Source: Streptomyces armeniacus
GTDB taxonomy: Bacteria; Actinomycetota; Actinomycetes; Streptomycetales; Streptomycetaceae
Length of the DNA: 64,000 nt
Direction: 5' to 3'
Assembly (NCBI RefSeq): GCF_003355155.1
Contig: NZ_CP031320.1
Coordinates: 6,871,861 to 6,935,860 of the forward strand
A program made the translations under genes and the position numbers. Under the pieces are notes generated by a model. The model was not told where the DNA came from. It did not search any database and was given only the letters and a program-made list of their open reading frames with translations. Position 1 is the first letter of the stretch. Every line of letters begins with the position of its first letter. Shown one piece after another: positions 37,371 through 45,871 of the stretch.

Positions 37371-37969
37371 TGCCGAAGGGACAGCCGAACGTCGTACCGG
37401 ACGACGGTCTCACCACACGTCAGCGCCGCAACCGCCCGCTGCTGGCGGTGCACACGGGCACCGGCAAGGGCAAGTCGACGGCGGCCTTCGGGCTGGCGCT
37501 GCGCGCCTGGAACCAGGGCTGGCCCGTCGGGGTGTTCCAGTTCGTGAAGTCGGCCCGCTGGAAGGTCGGCGAGGAGCACGCCCTGCGCGTGCTGGGCGCC
37601 TCCGGAGAGGGCGGCACCGTCGACTGGCACAAGATGGGCGAGGGCTGGTCGTGGATCCAGCGTGACGCCGAACTGGGCAACGAGGAGGCCGCCCGCGAGG
37701 GCTGGGAGCAGATCAAACGGGACCTGGCGGCGGAGACGTACGGGCTGTACGTGCTCGACGAGTTCGCCTACCCGCTGCACTGGGGCTGGGTGGACACCGC
37801 CGAGGTGGTCGCCGTCCTGCGGGACCGGCCCGGCACCCAGCACGTGGTGATCACCGGGCGCAACGCGCCGCCCGGACTCCTCGACGCCGCCGACCTGGTG
37901 ACGGAGATGACCAAGGTCAAGCACCCGATGGACGCGGGCCAGAAGGGCCAGCGGGGCATCGAATGGTGA
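37370..37969 (+). CDS. cobO: Cob(I)yrinic acid a,c-diamide adenosyltransferase
   Basis: Attaches the adenosyl group of ATP to cobalt. A CobO/BtuR-type P-loop protein of 199 residues: LLAVHTGTGKGKSTAAFGLALRA (Walker A), VFQFVKSARWKVGEE, WSWIQRD, GLYVLDEFAYPLHWGW (Walker B-like) and VVITGRNAPPGLLDAADLVTEMTKVKHP. Length and motifs are normal. The ATG overlaps the preceding TAA, and cobB follows after 7 bp, so these genes form one operon. Confidence 0.95.
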   Translation: MPKGQPNVVPDDGLTTRQRRNRPLLAVHTGTGKGKSTAAFGLALRAWNQGWPVGVFQFVKSARWKVGEEHALRVLGASGEGGTVDWHKMGEGWSWIQRDAELGNEEAAREGWEQIKRDLAAETYGLYVLDEFAYPLHWGWVDTAEVVAVLRDRPGTQHVVITGRNAPPGLLDAADLVTEMTKVKHPMDAGQKGQRGIEW

Positions 37970-37976
37970 CCCGCGC

Positions 37977-39422
37977 ATGCTGACCGACGTCCCCCGGCTC
38001 GTCATCGCCGCGCCCGCCTCGGGCAGCGGCAAGACGGCCGTCGCCACCGGCCTGATGGCCGCGTTCGCCGAGCGCGGCGCGGCCGTGTCGCCGCACAAGG
38101 TGGGCCCCGACTACATCGATCCCGGCTACCACGCGCTGGCCACCGGCCGCCCCGGGCGGAACCTGGACGCGTACCTCTGCGGTCCCGAACGGATCGCCCC
38201 CCTCTTCCTGCACGGCGCCGCCGGCGCGGAACTGGCCGTCATCGAGGGCGTGATGGGCCTCTACGACGGCGCCAGCGGCGAAGGGGAGCTGGCCTCGACC
38301 GCGCACGTGGCGAAGCTCCTGCGGGCGCCTGTGGTGCTCGTCGTGGACGCCTCCGCGCAGTCCAGGTCCGTGGCCGCGCTGGTGCACGGCTTCGCGTCCT
38401 GGGACCCCGAGGTGCGGGTCGCGGGCGTGATCCTGAACAAGCTCGGCTCGCAGCGGCACGAGGACCTGCTGCGCGCGGCGCTCGACGAGTCCGGCGTGCC
38501 CGTGCTCGGCGCCCTGCGGCGCGAGGCGGCGCTGCAGTCGCCGAGCCGCCACCTGGGGCTCGTACCGGAGGCCGAACGGCACACCGAGGCGCGGCAGATG
38601 GTGTCGGCGCTGGCGGCACGCGTACGGGAGGGCTGCGACCTGGACGCGCTGCTCACCCTGGCGCGCAGCGCGCCCCCGCTGGAGGGCACGGCGTGGGACG
38701 CGGCGGCGGAGGTGGCGGCGGCACCGTACGGTGCTCGGCGCGCAGACGAGGCTCCGTACGGTGCTCGGCGCGCAGATGCGGCTCCCTACGGTGCTCGGCG
38801 CGCGCCGCGCGCGCGGAGGCCGGTCGTCGCCGTGGCGAGCGGCGCGGCGTTCACCTTCTCGTACGCCGAACACGCCGAACTGCTCCGTGCCGCGGGCGCG
38901 GACGTCGTCCCGTTCGACCCCCTGCGCGACGAGGCGCTGCCCGACGGCACCCGCGGGCTCGTCATCGGCGGCGGCTTCCCGGAGGTGCACGCGCCGCAGC
39001 TGACGGAGAACGAGCCGCTGCGCAAGGCCGTCGCCGCCTTCGACGGGCCCGTCGCGGCGGAGTGCGCGGGACTGCTGTACCTGGCGCGGGAGTTGGACGG
39101 CGCGCCCATGTGCGGTGTGCTGGACGCCACCGGACGGATGACGGAACGGCTCACGCTCGGCTACCGCGCCGCCGTCGCCGTCGGCGACAGCGCGCTCGCC
39201 GCCGAGGGCACCCGGGTGCACGGGCACGAGTTCCACCGTACGGAGCTCGATCCCGGTGTGGGGAACACGCCCGCCTGGGGACTCGTACGGCCGGAGCGGC
39301 GCGCGGAGGGCTTCGTACAGGGCAGCGTGCACGCCTCGTACGTACACGTGCACTGGGCATCGGCACCGGAGATGGCGCGGCGGTTCGCGGAGCGGTGCGC
39401 GGCGGGCGGCGGCACTGTATGA
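37977..39422 (+). CDS. cobB: Cobyrinate a,c-diamide synthase
   Basis: Amidates the a and c carboxylates of cobyrinate using glutamine and ATP. The 481-residue protein has an N-terminal dethiobiotin-synthase-like domain (VIAAPASGSGKTAVATGLMAAF, HKVGPDYIDPGYH, VIEGVMGLYDG) and a C-terminal glutamine amidotransferase domain (GGGFPEVHAP, nucleophile Cys in VAAECAGLLYL, HEFHRTEL, and HVHWAS). Between them is a 30-residue linker made of three 10-residue repeats (APYGARRADE type), which looks like an expansion. Its stop overlaps the next start (ATGA). Confidence 0.95.
   Translation: MLTDVPRLVIAAPASGSGKTAVATGLMAAFAERGAAVSPHKVGPDYIDPGYHALATGRPGRNLDAYLCGPERIAPLFLHGAAGAELAVIEGVMGLYDGASGEGELASTAHVAKLLRAPVVLVVDASAQSRSVAALVHGFASWDPEVRVAGVILNKLGSQRHEDLLRAALDESGVPVLGALRREAALQSPSRHLGLVPEAERHTEARQMVSALAARVREGCDLDALLTLARSAPPLEGTAWDAAAEVAAAPYGARRADEAPYGARRADAAPYGARRAPRARRPVVAVASGAAFTFSYAEHAELLRAAGADVVPFDPLRDEALPDGTRGLVIGGGFPEVHAPQLTENEPLRKAVAAFDGPVAAECAGLLYLARELDGAPMCGVLDATGRMTERLTLGYRAAVAVGDSALAAEGTRVHGHEFHRTELDPGVGNTPAWGLVRPERRAEGFVQGSVHASYVHVHWASAPEMARRFAERCAAGGGTV
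38721..38810 (+). repeat. Three 30-bp tandem repeats within cobB
   Basis: Units at 38721-38750, 38751-38780 and 38781-38810 share the core CCGTACGGTGCTCGGCGCGC (third copy CCCTACGG), diverging at their 3' ends. They are in frame and encode APYGARRADE, APYGARRADA and APYGARRAPR in the linker between the two cobB domains. Confidence 0.85.
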
Positions 39423-40318
39423 GCGGCACACGTGGCGAAGGGCCGCCTGCGTCTGCGTCGGCGTCGGCGGGTGCCTCTGCGGGTGCATGGGGCGTGCATG
39501 CGCTGGACGTGCTCGGCTGGCCCGCGGAAGGCGCCGTACGGGAAGTGGCGCGTGCCGTGCGGGACGGCCTGCCCGTACGGCTGTGTGCGGACGCCGGTTG
39601 GCCGGGCGACGACGACGTGCTGCCGCCGAACGTACGCGCGTCCGTACGGCCCGCCTCCGTACGCGCCCCTGCCACGCCCGCGTACAGCCTCTGGGTCACC
39701 GACCGGGTCATTCCGCTGGGCGCGCACGAGGCCGTGCTGCGGCCGCCGTCGCTGACGGTCGGCGTGGGCGCGGCGCGCGGCGTGCGCGCCGAGGAGGTGG
39801 TCGAGCTGATCGAACGGGCCCTCGACGACACCGGGTTCGCGCCCGCGTCCGTGGCCGGGCTGGCGAGCGTGGCGGCCAAGGCGGACGAGCCGGGACTGCT
39901 GAGCGCCGCCGAACGGTTCGGCGTGCCCCTGCGCACGTTCCCCGCGGAGGCGCTCGCCGCCGTCGGCGTGCCCGGTGCGCCATCCGCAGCCGCGCGCGCG
40001 GCGGTCGGTACGCCGTCCGTCGCGGAGGCCGCCGCGCTGTACTCCGCTGCGCTGTACTCCGCGTCCGCGCCGAGGACTTCGGAGGGCGGCGCGTACGACT
40101 CATACGGCGGTGCGTACGACGCGTACGGCGGCACTCCCCCGCCGCCGCCCTCCCTCCCGGTGCCGAAACGGGTGTCCGCACCCGACGGGCGTACGGGACT
40201 GGCCACCGCCGCCGTCGCGCGCCGCCCGCCGGAGAGCTGGCAGGCGCCACCCGTGCGGCCACCGCACGGTGCACTGTCCGTACGACCGCCCGGGGGCAGC
40301 CGTGTCACACCCGTCTGA
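39419..40318 (+). CDS. Cobalamin biosynthesis protein, CbiG/CobE-like
   Basis: A 299-residue protein. AYSLWVTDRVIPLG lies near residue 85 and PPSLTVGVGAARGVRAEEVVELIERALDDTGFAPASVAGLASVAAKADEPGLLSAAERFGVPLRTFPAEAL is the CobE/CbiG C-terminal fold (about 100-180). In the corrin pathway CbiG-type proteins open the delta-lactone ring, and CobE is a related partner. The ring-opening N-terminal domain is short or absent here, so it is closer to CobE. The second half is low-complexity, with ALYSAALYSA and GGAYDSYGGAYDAYGG repeats. The ATG overlaps the cobB stop, and the next gene overlaps its 3' end by 17 bp. Confidence 0.8.
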   Translation: MSGTRGEGPPASASASAGASAGAWGVHALDVLGWPAEGAVREVARAVRDGLPVRLCADAGWPGDDDVLPPNVRASVRPASVRAPATPAYSLWVTDRVIPLGAHEAVLRPPSLTVGVGAARGVRAEEVVELIERALDDTGFAPASVAGLASVAAKADEPGLLSAAERFGVPLRTFPAEALAAVGVPGAPSAAARAAVGTPSVAEAAALYSAALYSASAPRTSEGGAYDSYGGAYDAYGGTPPPPPSLPVPKRVSAPDGRTGLATAAVARRPPESWQAPPVRPPHGALSVRPPGGSRVTPV

Positions 40319-41450
40319 GTTCGCCGAACGCCCGCACCCCACCGGGGCCGGGACCACCGCGCCCACCGCGCCCGCCGAGCCCGATCTCCGGCACCACGGT
40401 GACGCCGAAGTACGCGGCGCCGGGCAGGGGTTGACCGACCTCGCCGTGAACGTACGCGCCGGCACCCCGCCCGGCTGGCTCACGGAGCGCATCGCCGCGT
40501 CCCTCGGAGGGCTGGCCGCGTACCCCGACGGCCGCGCCGCACGGCGCGCGGTGGCGGCACGGCACGGGCTGCCCGAGGAGTGCGTGCTGCTGACGGCGGG
40601 GTCGGCGGAGGCGTTCGTGCTGCTCGCCCGCGCGCTGCGCGCGAGCGTACCCGCCGTCGTACACCCGCAGTTCACGGAGCCGGAGGCGGCCCTGCGGGAC
40701 GCGGGCCACACCGTACGGCGCGTCCTGCTGAGCGCGGACGACGGCTTCCGCCTCGACCCCGCCCTGGTGCCCGCCGAGGCGGACCTGGTGGTGCTCGGCA
40801 ACCCGACCAACCCGACGTCCGTACTCCACCCGGCCGGAACGCTGGCCGCGCTCGCCCGCGAGGGCCGCACGCTGGTCGTGGACGAGGCGTTCATGGACGC
40901 CGTCCCCGACGAACGCGAGACTCTCGCCTCCCTCGTCACGGAGCTGCCCGGACACGTGGCCGTCCTGCGCAGCCTGACCAAGACCTGGGGCCTGGCCGGA
41001 CTCCGTATCGGCTACGTGCTGTCCGACCGGGACACGATCGCCGCCCTCGCCGCGCACCAGCCGCTGTGGCCCGTCTCCTCCCCGGCTCTGGTGGCGGCCG
41101 AGGCGTGCTGCGAGCCGGAGGCGCTCGCCGAAGCCGCGCGCGCGGCGAAGGATTTCGCCGCCGACCGCGCGTATCTGCTGGCGCGGCTGGAGGAGTTCGG
41201 CGGCGCGGGGCTGCGGGTGGTGGGGCCGGCGGAGGCGCCGTTCCTGCTCGTACGGCACCCGCGTGCGGACGAACTGCGGGACCGGCTGCGGGACCTGGGC
41301 TTCGCGCTGCGCCGCGGCGACACGTTCCCGGGGCTGGGCCCGGAGTGGCTGCGGCTGGCGGTACGCGACACCGGCACGACGGACGTCCTCGCCGCGGCCC
41401 TCGCCACGGCGCTCCCCACCACCGAAACGGCCCGCGCGGCGCGCCCGTAG
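40302..41450 (+). CDS. CobC-like PLP-dependent aminotransferase (Rv2231c type)
   Basis: A 382-residue class I/II fold enzyme: LTDLAVNVRAGTPPGWL near residue 45, LTAGSAEAFVLLARAL (PLP phosphate region), DLVVLGNPTNPTSVLHP with the conserved Asn, LVVDEAFMDAVPDERETL with the Asp, and the Schiff-base Lys in LRSLTKTWGLAGLRIGY. Relatives provide or use L-threonine phosphate for the aminopropanol arm of cobalamin; mycobacterial Rv2231c-type proteins are named after CobC. Decarboxylase or transaminase activity cannot be told. The GTG at 40302 overlaps the preceding gene. It is the last cobalamin gene here; the rest of the pathway is not in this block. Confidence 0.82.
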   Translation: MSHPSEFAERPHPTGAGTTAPTAPAEPDLRHHGDAEVRGAGQGLTDLAVNVRAGTPPGWLTERIAASLGGLAAYPDGRAARRAVAARHGLPEECVLLTAGSAEAFVLLARALRASVPAVVHPQFTEPEAALRDAGHTVRRVLLSADDGFRLDPALVPAEADLVVLGNPTNPTSVLHPAGTLAALAREGRTLVVDEAFMDAVPDERETLASLVTELPGHVAVLRSLTKTWGLAGLRIGYVLSDRDTIAALAAHQPLWPVSSPALVAAEACCEPEALAEAARAAKDFAADRAYLLARLEEFGGAGLRVVGPAEAPFLLVRHPRADELRDRLRDLGFALRRGDTFPGLGPEWLRLAVRDTGTTDVLAAALATALPTTETARAARP

Positions 41451-41611
41451 CCCGGCGGCGGCAGCGGGCCGCAACCGGTCGTCAACCGGGCGCCGCACCG
41501 CACGGTCGCTCGTACGTGGCGGGCGGTACGGGCGGCGCTGACGCGAGCCGTACGTGTATGACGGCACGCGACCGCCCCCGTACGCGCCGGCACGCCCGCG
41601 CACCCGCCCCA

Positions 41612-41646
41612 ACTGCTACTGCTACTGCTACTGCTACTGCTACTGC
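41612..41646. repeat. ACTGCT hexanucleotide repeat at the amidohydrolase 3' end
   Basis: Five full ACTGCT units and most of a sixth run from 41612 to 41646. Read on the minus strand they give (TAGCAG)n, and the first TAG is the stop codon of the amidohydrolase gene, followed by further in-frame TAG codons. This is a simple-sequence repeat, rare in such G/C-rich DNA. Confidence 0.9.
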
Positions 41647-42743
41647 ACGATCCGCCCCCGCAGCACCACGCGCCGCGGCCCCGCCAGCACCCGTACGTCC
41701 TCGCGCGGGTCCGCCTCGTACACCAGCAGGTCCGCCGGGGCGCCCTCCTCCAGGCACGGGCGGCCGAGCCACTCGCGGGCGCGCCAGGTGGCGGCGGAGA
41801 GCGCCTCGCGCGCCGGGATGCCCGCCTTCACCAGCTCGCCCACCTCCTCCGCCACGAGGCCGTGCGCGAGGGAGCCGCCCGCGTCCGTGCCGACGAAGAC
41901 GGGGATGCCCGCGTCGTGGGCGGCGCGCACGGTGTCGTAGCGGCGCGCGTGCAGCTGCCGCATGTGGGCGGACCAGCGCGGGTACTTGGTCTCGCCGCCG
42001 GCCGCGAGCGCCGGGAACGTCGCGATGTTGACCAGCGTCGGCACGATCGCCACACCGCGCTCCGCGAACAGCGGGACGGTGTCCTCGGTCAGCCCGGTCG
42101 CGTGCTCGACGCAGTCGATGCCCGCCTCGACCAGGTCGCGCAGGGAGTCCTCCGCGAAGCAGTGCGCGGTGACGCGCGCGCCCTCCGCGTGTGCGGCCGC
42201 GATGCCCTCCTCGATCGCCCAGCGCGGCCAGCAGGCGGTGAGGTCGCCCTCCTCGCGGTCAATCCAGTCCCCCACGAACTTGACCCAGCCGTCGCCGCGG
42301 CGGGCCTCCTGACGGGCGTACGCGGCGAGGTCGCCGGGCTCGATCTCGTGCGCGAAGTTGCGGATGTAACGCCTTGTGCGGGCGATGTGACGGCCCGCCC
42401 TGATGATCTTCGGCAAGTCCTTGCGGTCGTCGATCCAGCGGGTGTCCGAGGGCGAGCCCGCGTCGCGCAGGAGCAGCGCGCCCGCGTCCCGGTCGCCGAG
42501 CGCCTGCTTCTCACTGGTCGAGTCGTCGACCGGGCCGTGCGTGTCCAGGCCGACGTGGCAGTGCGCGTCAACCATGCCGGGCAGCACCCAGCCGGTCAGC
42601 ACGGTCGTGCCGGGGCTGTGGCGCACCGCGGGCGGGGGCTCGTACGTGATGCGGCCGTCGGCCACCCACAGCTCGTCGCGTACGTCCTCGGGCCCCGCCA
42701 GCACCCGGCCCTTGATGTGAAGGTATCCGCCGTCACTGCTCAT
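41640..42743 (-). CDS. Metal-dependent amidohydrolase (imidazolonepropionase-like)
   Basis: A 367-residue amidohydrolase. VLPGMVDAHCHVGLDTH holds the metal His61 and His63, GWVKFVGDW a possible bridging Lys, RVTAHCFAEDSLRDLVEAGIDCVEHATGLT the next two His ligands, and FVGTDAGGSLAHGL the catalytic Asp. The C-terminal beta-sandwich returns at APADLLVYEADPREDVRVLAGPRRVVLRGRIV. The family includes imidazolonepropionase and prolidase-like enzymes, and the substrate is unknown. The ATG at 42743 is favoured over a longer frame to 43019 of poor composition. It is divergent from ectA, with 511 bp between. Confidence 0.88.
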   Translation of the reverse strand: MSSDGGYLHIKGRVLAGPEDVRDELWVADGRITYEPPPAVRHSPGTTVLTGWVLPGMVDAHCHVGLDTHGPVDDSTSEKQALGDRDAGALLLRDAGSPSDTRWIDDRKDLPKIIRAGRHIARTRRYIRNFAHEIEPGDLAAYARQEARRGDGWVKFVGDWIDREEGDLTACWPRWAIEEGIAAAHAEGARVTAHCFAEDSLRDLVEAGIDCVEHATGLTEDTVPLFAERGVAIVPTLVNIATFPALAAGGETKYPRWSAHMRQLHARRYDTVRAAHDAGIPVFVGTDAGGSLAHGLVAEEVGELVKAGIPAREALSAATWRAREWLGRPCLEEGAPADLLVYEADPREDVRVLAGPRRVVLRGRIVQ

Positions 42744-43254
42744 GTGCGCACTGTACGAGCGGTGGCGCCCGCACCGGGAGCCGCCTTCGTACGCGTCCGT
42801 ACGCACACGATCCGCGTACGGATCGCATACGGTCCGCAGCTCCGCAGGCATACGGTCCGCTGCGCTGTCCGCGGCGCCGGATCCGCATCCACCGCGACTT
42901 TCCCCGGAATTCTCCGGACTGCCCGCACACTGGACCCCCGCATTCACTTCGGGGTAGATTCCAGGCTGTTTATCGGGCGTAGCCTGCCGTATTCTTCTGC
43001 CCGCTTTCCGTCTTCTCAAACGCTAAGATTTCGCTAAGCTCAATCCTCGTAATCCCGGCGCCCCGGCCAGTCGTTACGCCAATGTGACCGACTCCACACG
43101 AGGTCCGGTTCGCCCTGTCATATCAGGATATGCCCTCGGAAAACGCAGGCTGGCTGCGCGCACGCGCGCCCTCGCGCGTTAACATACGGGCCCCCTCTCG
43201 CGTAACCCCTTCCGGCGATGCGATTTCAGTTTCTCCTCGGTAAATTTAATCTGC
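42744..43254 (+). promoter_or_regulatory. ectA upstream region
   Basis: This spacer becomes clearly richer in A/T towards ectA. It contains a 13-bp direct repeat GCATACGGTCCGC (42825-42837 and 42848-42860), the palindrome CATATC-AG-GATATG at 43119-43132, a GTTAAC at about 43179 and AAATTTAAT just before the ectA ATG. No good ribosome site precedes the ATG, so the message may be leaderless. The palindrome is the best operator candidate; its binder is unknown. No gene is seen. Confidence 0.5.
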
Positions 43255-43836
43255 ATGACCGCCGCACAAGCAGACCATGCAGGTGCCCCTAGTGATTCCT
43301 TGGAAATGCCGGAGGGACTGAAGCTCGACTCTCCGCGCTTGGAGGACGGAGCCGCGATGTGGCGCATCGCCCGCGACTCCCGGACGCTCGATCTCAACTC
43401 CTCCTACAGCTACCTTCTCTGGTGCCGCGACTTCGCCGACACCTCCGTGGTGGCCCGCACCGCGGACGGCTCACCGGTCGGTTTCATCACCGGCTACCTG
43501 CGGCCGCGGCACCCCCGGACTCTGCTGATCTGGCAGGTCGCCGTCGACGAGGCACAGCGCGGGCGCGGACTCGCCGCGGCGATGCTCGACGGGCTGACCA
43601 CCCGTACCGCCCGGGAGCTGGGCGTCGAGGGGATAGAGACCACGGTCACGCCGGACAACACCCCTTCGAACCGGCTCTTCACCTCCTACGCCGAGCGCCA
43701 CGCCGCCGCGCTGGAACGCGAGGTGCTCTTCGACGGCGGGGTGTTCCCGGAAAGCGGCCACGAGCCCGAAGTGCTGTACCGGATAGGCCCGGTCGCCTCG
43801 CTCGTGGACCTGCGCGCCGGTACCGCGGGGTACTGA
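43255..43836 (+). CDS. ectA: L-2,4-diaminobutyrate N-gamma-acetyltransferase
   Basis: First committed enzyme of ectoine synthesis, acetylating diaminobutyrate. The 193-residue GNAT protein has LKLDSPRLEDGAAMWRIARDSRTLDLNSSYSYLLWCRDFADTSVVAR, the acetyl-CoA site LIWQVAVDEAQRGRGLAAAMLD, and ETTVTPDNTPSNRLFTSYAERH, all typical of EctA. It is followed by ectB after 131 bp, then ectC and ectD on the same strand. The cluster is presumably induced by salt or heat, as elsewhere. Confidence 0.96.
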   Translation: MTAAQADHAGAPSDSLEMPEGLKLDSPRLEDGAAMWRIARDSRTLDLNSSYSYLLWCRDFADTSVVARTADGSPVGFITGYLRPRHPRTLLIWQVAVDEAQRGRGLAAAMLDGLTTRTARELGVEGIETTVTPDNTPSNRLFTSYAERHAAALEREVLFDGGVFPESGHEPEVLYRIGPVASLVDLRAGTAGY

Positions 43837-43967
43837 ACGGCGGGACGCGTCCAGGCGACCGCATACGCCGCGACGCAGAGAGGACGAGGCGCCATGCACC
43901 GAGATCCCTCACCGACGACACCCGACAAGACTTCCCCCCACGTGAAACTCACTCCCAGGAGCAAGCT

Positions 43968-45236
43968 GTGACCATCACTCAGCCGGATCTGAGCGTCTTC
44001 GAGACCGTCGAGTCGGAGGTGCGCAGCTACTGCCGTGGCTGGCCCACCGTCTTCGACCGTGCCCAGGGCGCGCACATGTACGACGAGGACGGCCACACGT
44101 ACCTCGACTTCTTCGCCGGGGCCGGAACGCTCAACTACGGCCACAACAACCCGGTACTCAAACGCGCCCTGCTCGACTACCTCGAGCGGGACGGCGTCAC
44201 ACACGGCCTCGACATGTCCACCTCGGCCAAGCGGGCCTTCCTGGAGGCGTTCCAGGAGACGGTCCTCAAGCCGCGCGGCATGAACCACAAGGTCATGTTC
44301 CCCGGCCCGACGGGCACCAACGCCGTCGAGGCGGCGCTGAAACTGGCCCGCAAGGTCAAGGGCCGCGAGTCCATCGTGTCCTTCACCAACGCCTTCCACG
44401 GCATGTCGCTGGGCTCCCTCGCGGTGACCGGCAACGCGTTCAAGCGCGCCGGCGCCGGCATCCCGCTGGTGCACGGCACGCCCATGCCGTTCGACGACTA
44501 CCTCGACGGCGCGACCCCGGACTTCATCTGGTTCGAGCGGCTGCTCGAGGACCAGGGCTCCGGGCTCAACAAGCCCGCCGCGGTCATCGTCGAGACGGTG
44601 CAGGGCGAGGGCGGCATCAACGTGGCGCGCGCCGAGTGGCTGCGTGCCCTGGCCGACCTGTGCGAGCGGCACGACATGCTGCTGATCGTGGACGACATCC
44701 AGATGGGCTGCGGCCGTACCGGCGCCTTCTTCTCGTTCGAGGAGGCGGGCATCAAGCCGGACATCATCACGCTGTCCAAGTCCATCGGCGGCTACGGCAT
44801 GCCGCTCGCGCTCACCCTGTTCAAGCCGGAGCTGGACATCTGGGAGCCGGGCGAGCACAACGGCACGTTCCGCGGCAACAACCCGGCCTTCGTGACGGCG
44901 ACGGCCGCGCTGGAGACGTACTGGACCGACGGCCAGATGGAGAAGCAGACCATCGCCCGCGGCGAGCAGGTCGAGACGGCGCTGCGCGCCATCGCGGACG
45001 AGCACAAGGACGACGTCGCGGACTTCCGCGGCCGCGGTCTGGTGTGGGGCATGGAGTTCCGCGACAAGGCACGGGCGGGCGCCATCGCGAAGCGCGCGTT
45101 CGAGCTCGGTCTGCTGATCGAGACCTCCGGCCCGGAGAGCGAGGTCGTCAAGCTGCTGCCCTCGCTGACCATCACGCCGGAGGAGCTGGACGAGGGACTG
45201 CGTATCCTCGCCCGAGCGGTACGGGAAACCGTCTAG
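43968..45236 (+). CDS. ectB: Diaminobutyrate--2-oxoglutarate transaminase
   Basis: Makes L-2,4-diaminobutyrate from aspartate semialdehyde and glutamate. A class III aminotransferase of 422 residues: [40 protein letters not shown] (PLP phosphate site), [40 protein letters not shown] with the conserved Asp, and the PLP Lys271 in [16 protein letters not shown]. The GTG start at 43968 has AGGAGC 6 bp upstream; a longer frame runs through the ectA gene and is not real. Complete. Confidence 0.96.
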   Translation: MTITQPDLSVFETVESEVRSYCRGWPTVFDRAQGAHMYDEDGHTYLDFFAGAGTLNYGHNNPVLKRALLDYLERDGVTHGLDMSTSAKRAFLEAFQETVLKPRGMNHKVMFPGPTGTNAVEAALKLARKVKGRESIVSFTNAFHGMSLGSLAVTGNAFKRAGAGIPLVHGTPMPFDDYLDGATPDFIWFERLLEDQGSGLNKPAAVIVETVQGEGGINVARAEWLRALADLCERHDMLLIVDDIQMGCGRTGAFFSFEEAGIKPDIITLSKSIGGYGMPLALTLFKPELDIWEPGEHNGTFRGNNPAFVTATAALETYWTDGQMEKQTIARGEQVETALRAIADEHKDDVADFRGRGLVWGMEFRDKARAGAIAKRAFELGLLIETSGPESEVVKLLPSLTITPEELDEGLRILARAVRETV

Positions 45237-45372
45237 CCATCCCTCTCACGGCCCGTCCCGTTGCCACGGGGCGGGCCGCCCCATTTGGCGTAACGCGGCG
45301 CCCGAATCGGGCCGCGGGCCGCCACCCGCCTCCGGCGGACCGAAAAACACCAGATCAGGAAGGCAGTACAAA

Positions 45373-45777
45373 GTGATCGTTCGTTCTTTCAAGGACATCG
45401 AGGGCACCGAGCGCGATGTCCACTCCGCCTCCGGCACATGGCGGAGCAAGCGCATCGTGCTGGCGAAGGAGCGGGTCGGCTTCTCGCTGCACGAGACCGT
45501 GCTCTACGCCGGGACGGAGACTTCCATGTGGTACGCGAACCACATCGAAGCCGTACTCTGCGTAGAAGGCGAGGCCGAGCTCACCAACGACGAGACCGGT
45601 GAGAAGCACTGGATCAGCCCGGGCACGATGTACCTGCTCGACGGGCACGAGAAGCACACGCTGCGTCCGAAGACCGACTTCCGGACCGTGTGCGTCTTCA
45701 ACCCCCCCGTCACGGGCCGGGAGGACCACGACGAGAACGGTGTCTACCCGCTTCTCACCGAACCCGCCGAGGACTGA
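45373..45777 (+). CDS. ectC: L-ectoine synthase
   Basis: Closes N-gamma-acetyldiaminobutyrate to ectoine. The 134-residue cupin starts with a GTG and reads [48 protein letters not shown], then [20 protein letters not shown] with the metal-binding Glu, and [45 protein letters not shown]. All conserved EctC blocks are present and the length is normal. It lies 136 bp after ectB and 94 bp before ectD. Confidence 0.97.
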   Translation: MIVRSFKDIEGTERDVHSASGTWRSKRIVLAKERVGFSLHETVLYAGTETSMWYANHIEAVLCVEGEAELTNDETGEKHWISPGTMYLLDGHEKHTLRPKTDFRTVCVFNPPVTGREDHDENGVYPLLTEPAED

Positions 45778-45871
45778 GCGCCCCCACCGGGCCGCACGCC
45801 GCCACTGAGGCGTCGCATCGGCCGTTCGCCCGAAAAGACAGGGCCGTACGAGAGGAGAGGAAGGCAACACC

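Noticed and set aside
38721..38810. Possible CRISPR-like array in cobB
   Set aside because: Units are directly adjacent without spacers and in frame, so this is a coding tandem repeat.
42744..43019. N-terminal extension of the amidohydrolase up to 43019
   Set aside because: The extra sequence is of unnatural composition and crosses the ectA promoter region; the ATG at 42743 gives a normal amidohydrolase N-terminus.
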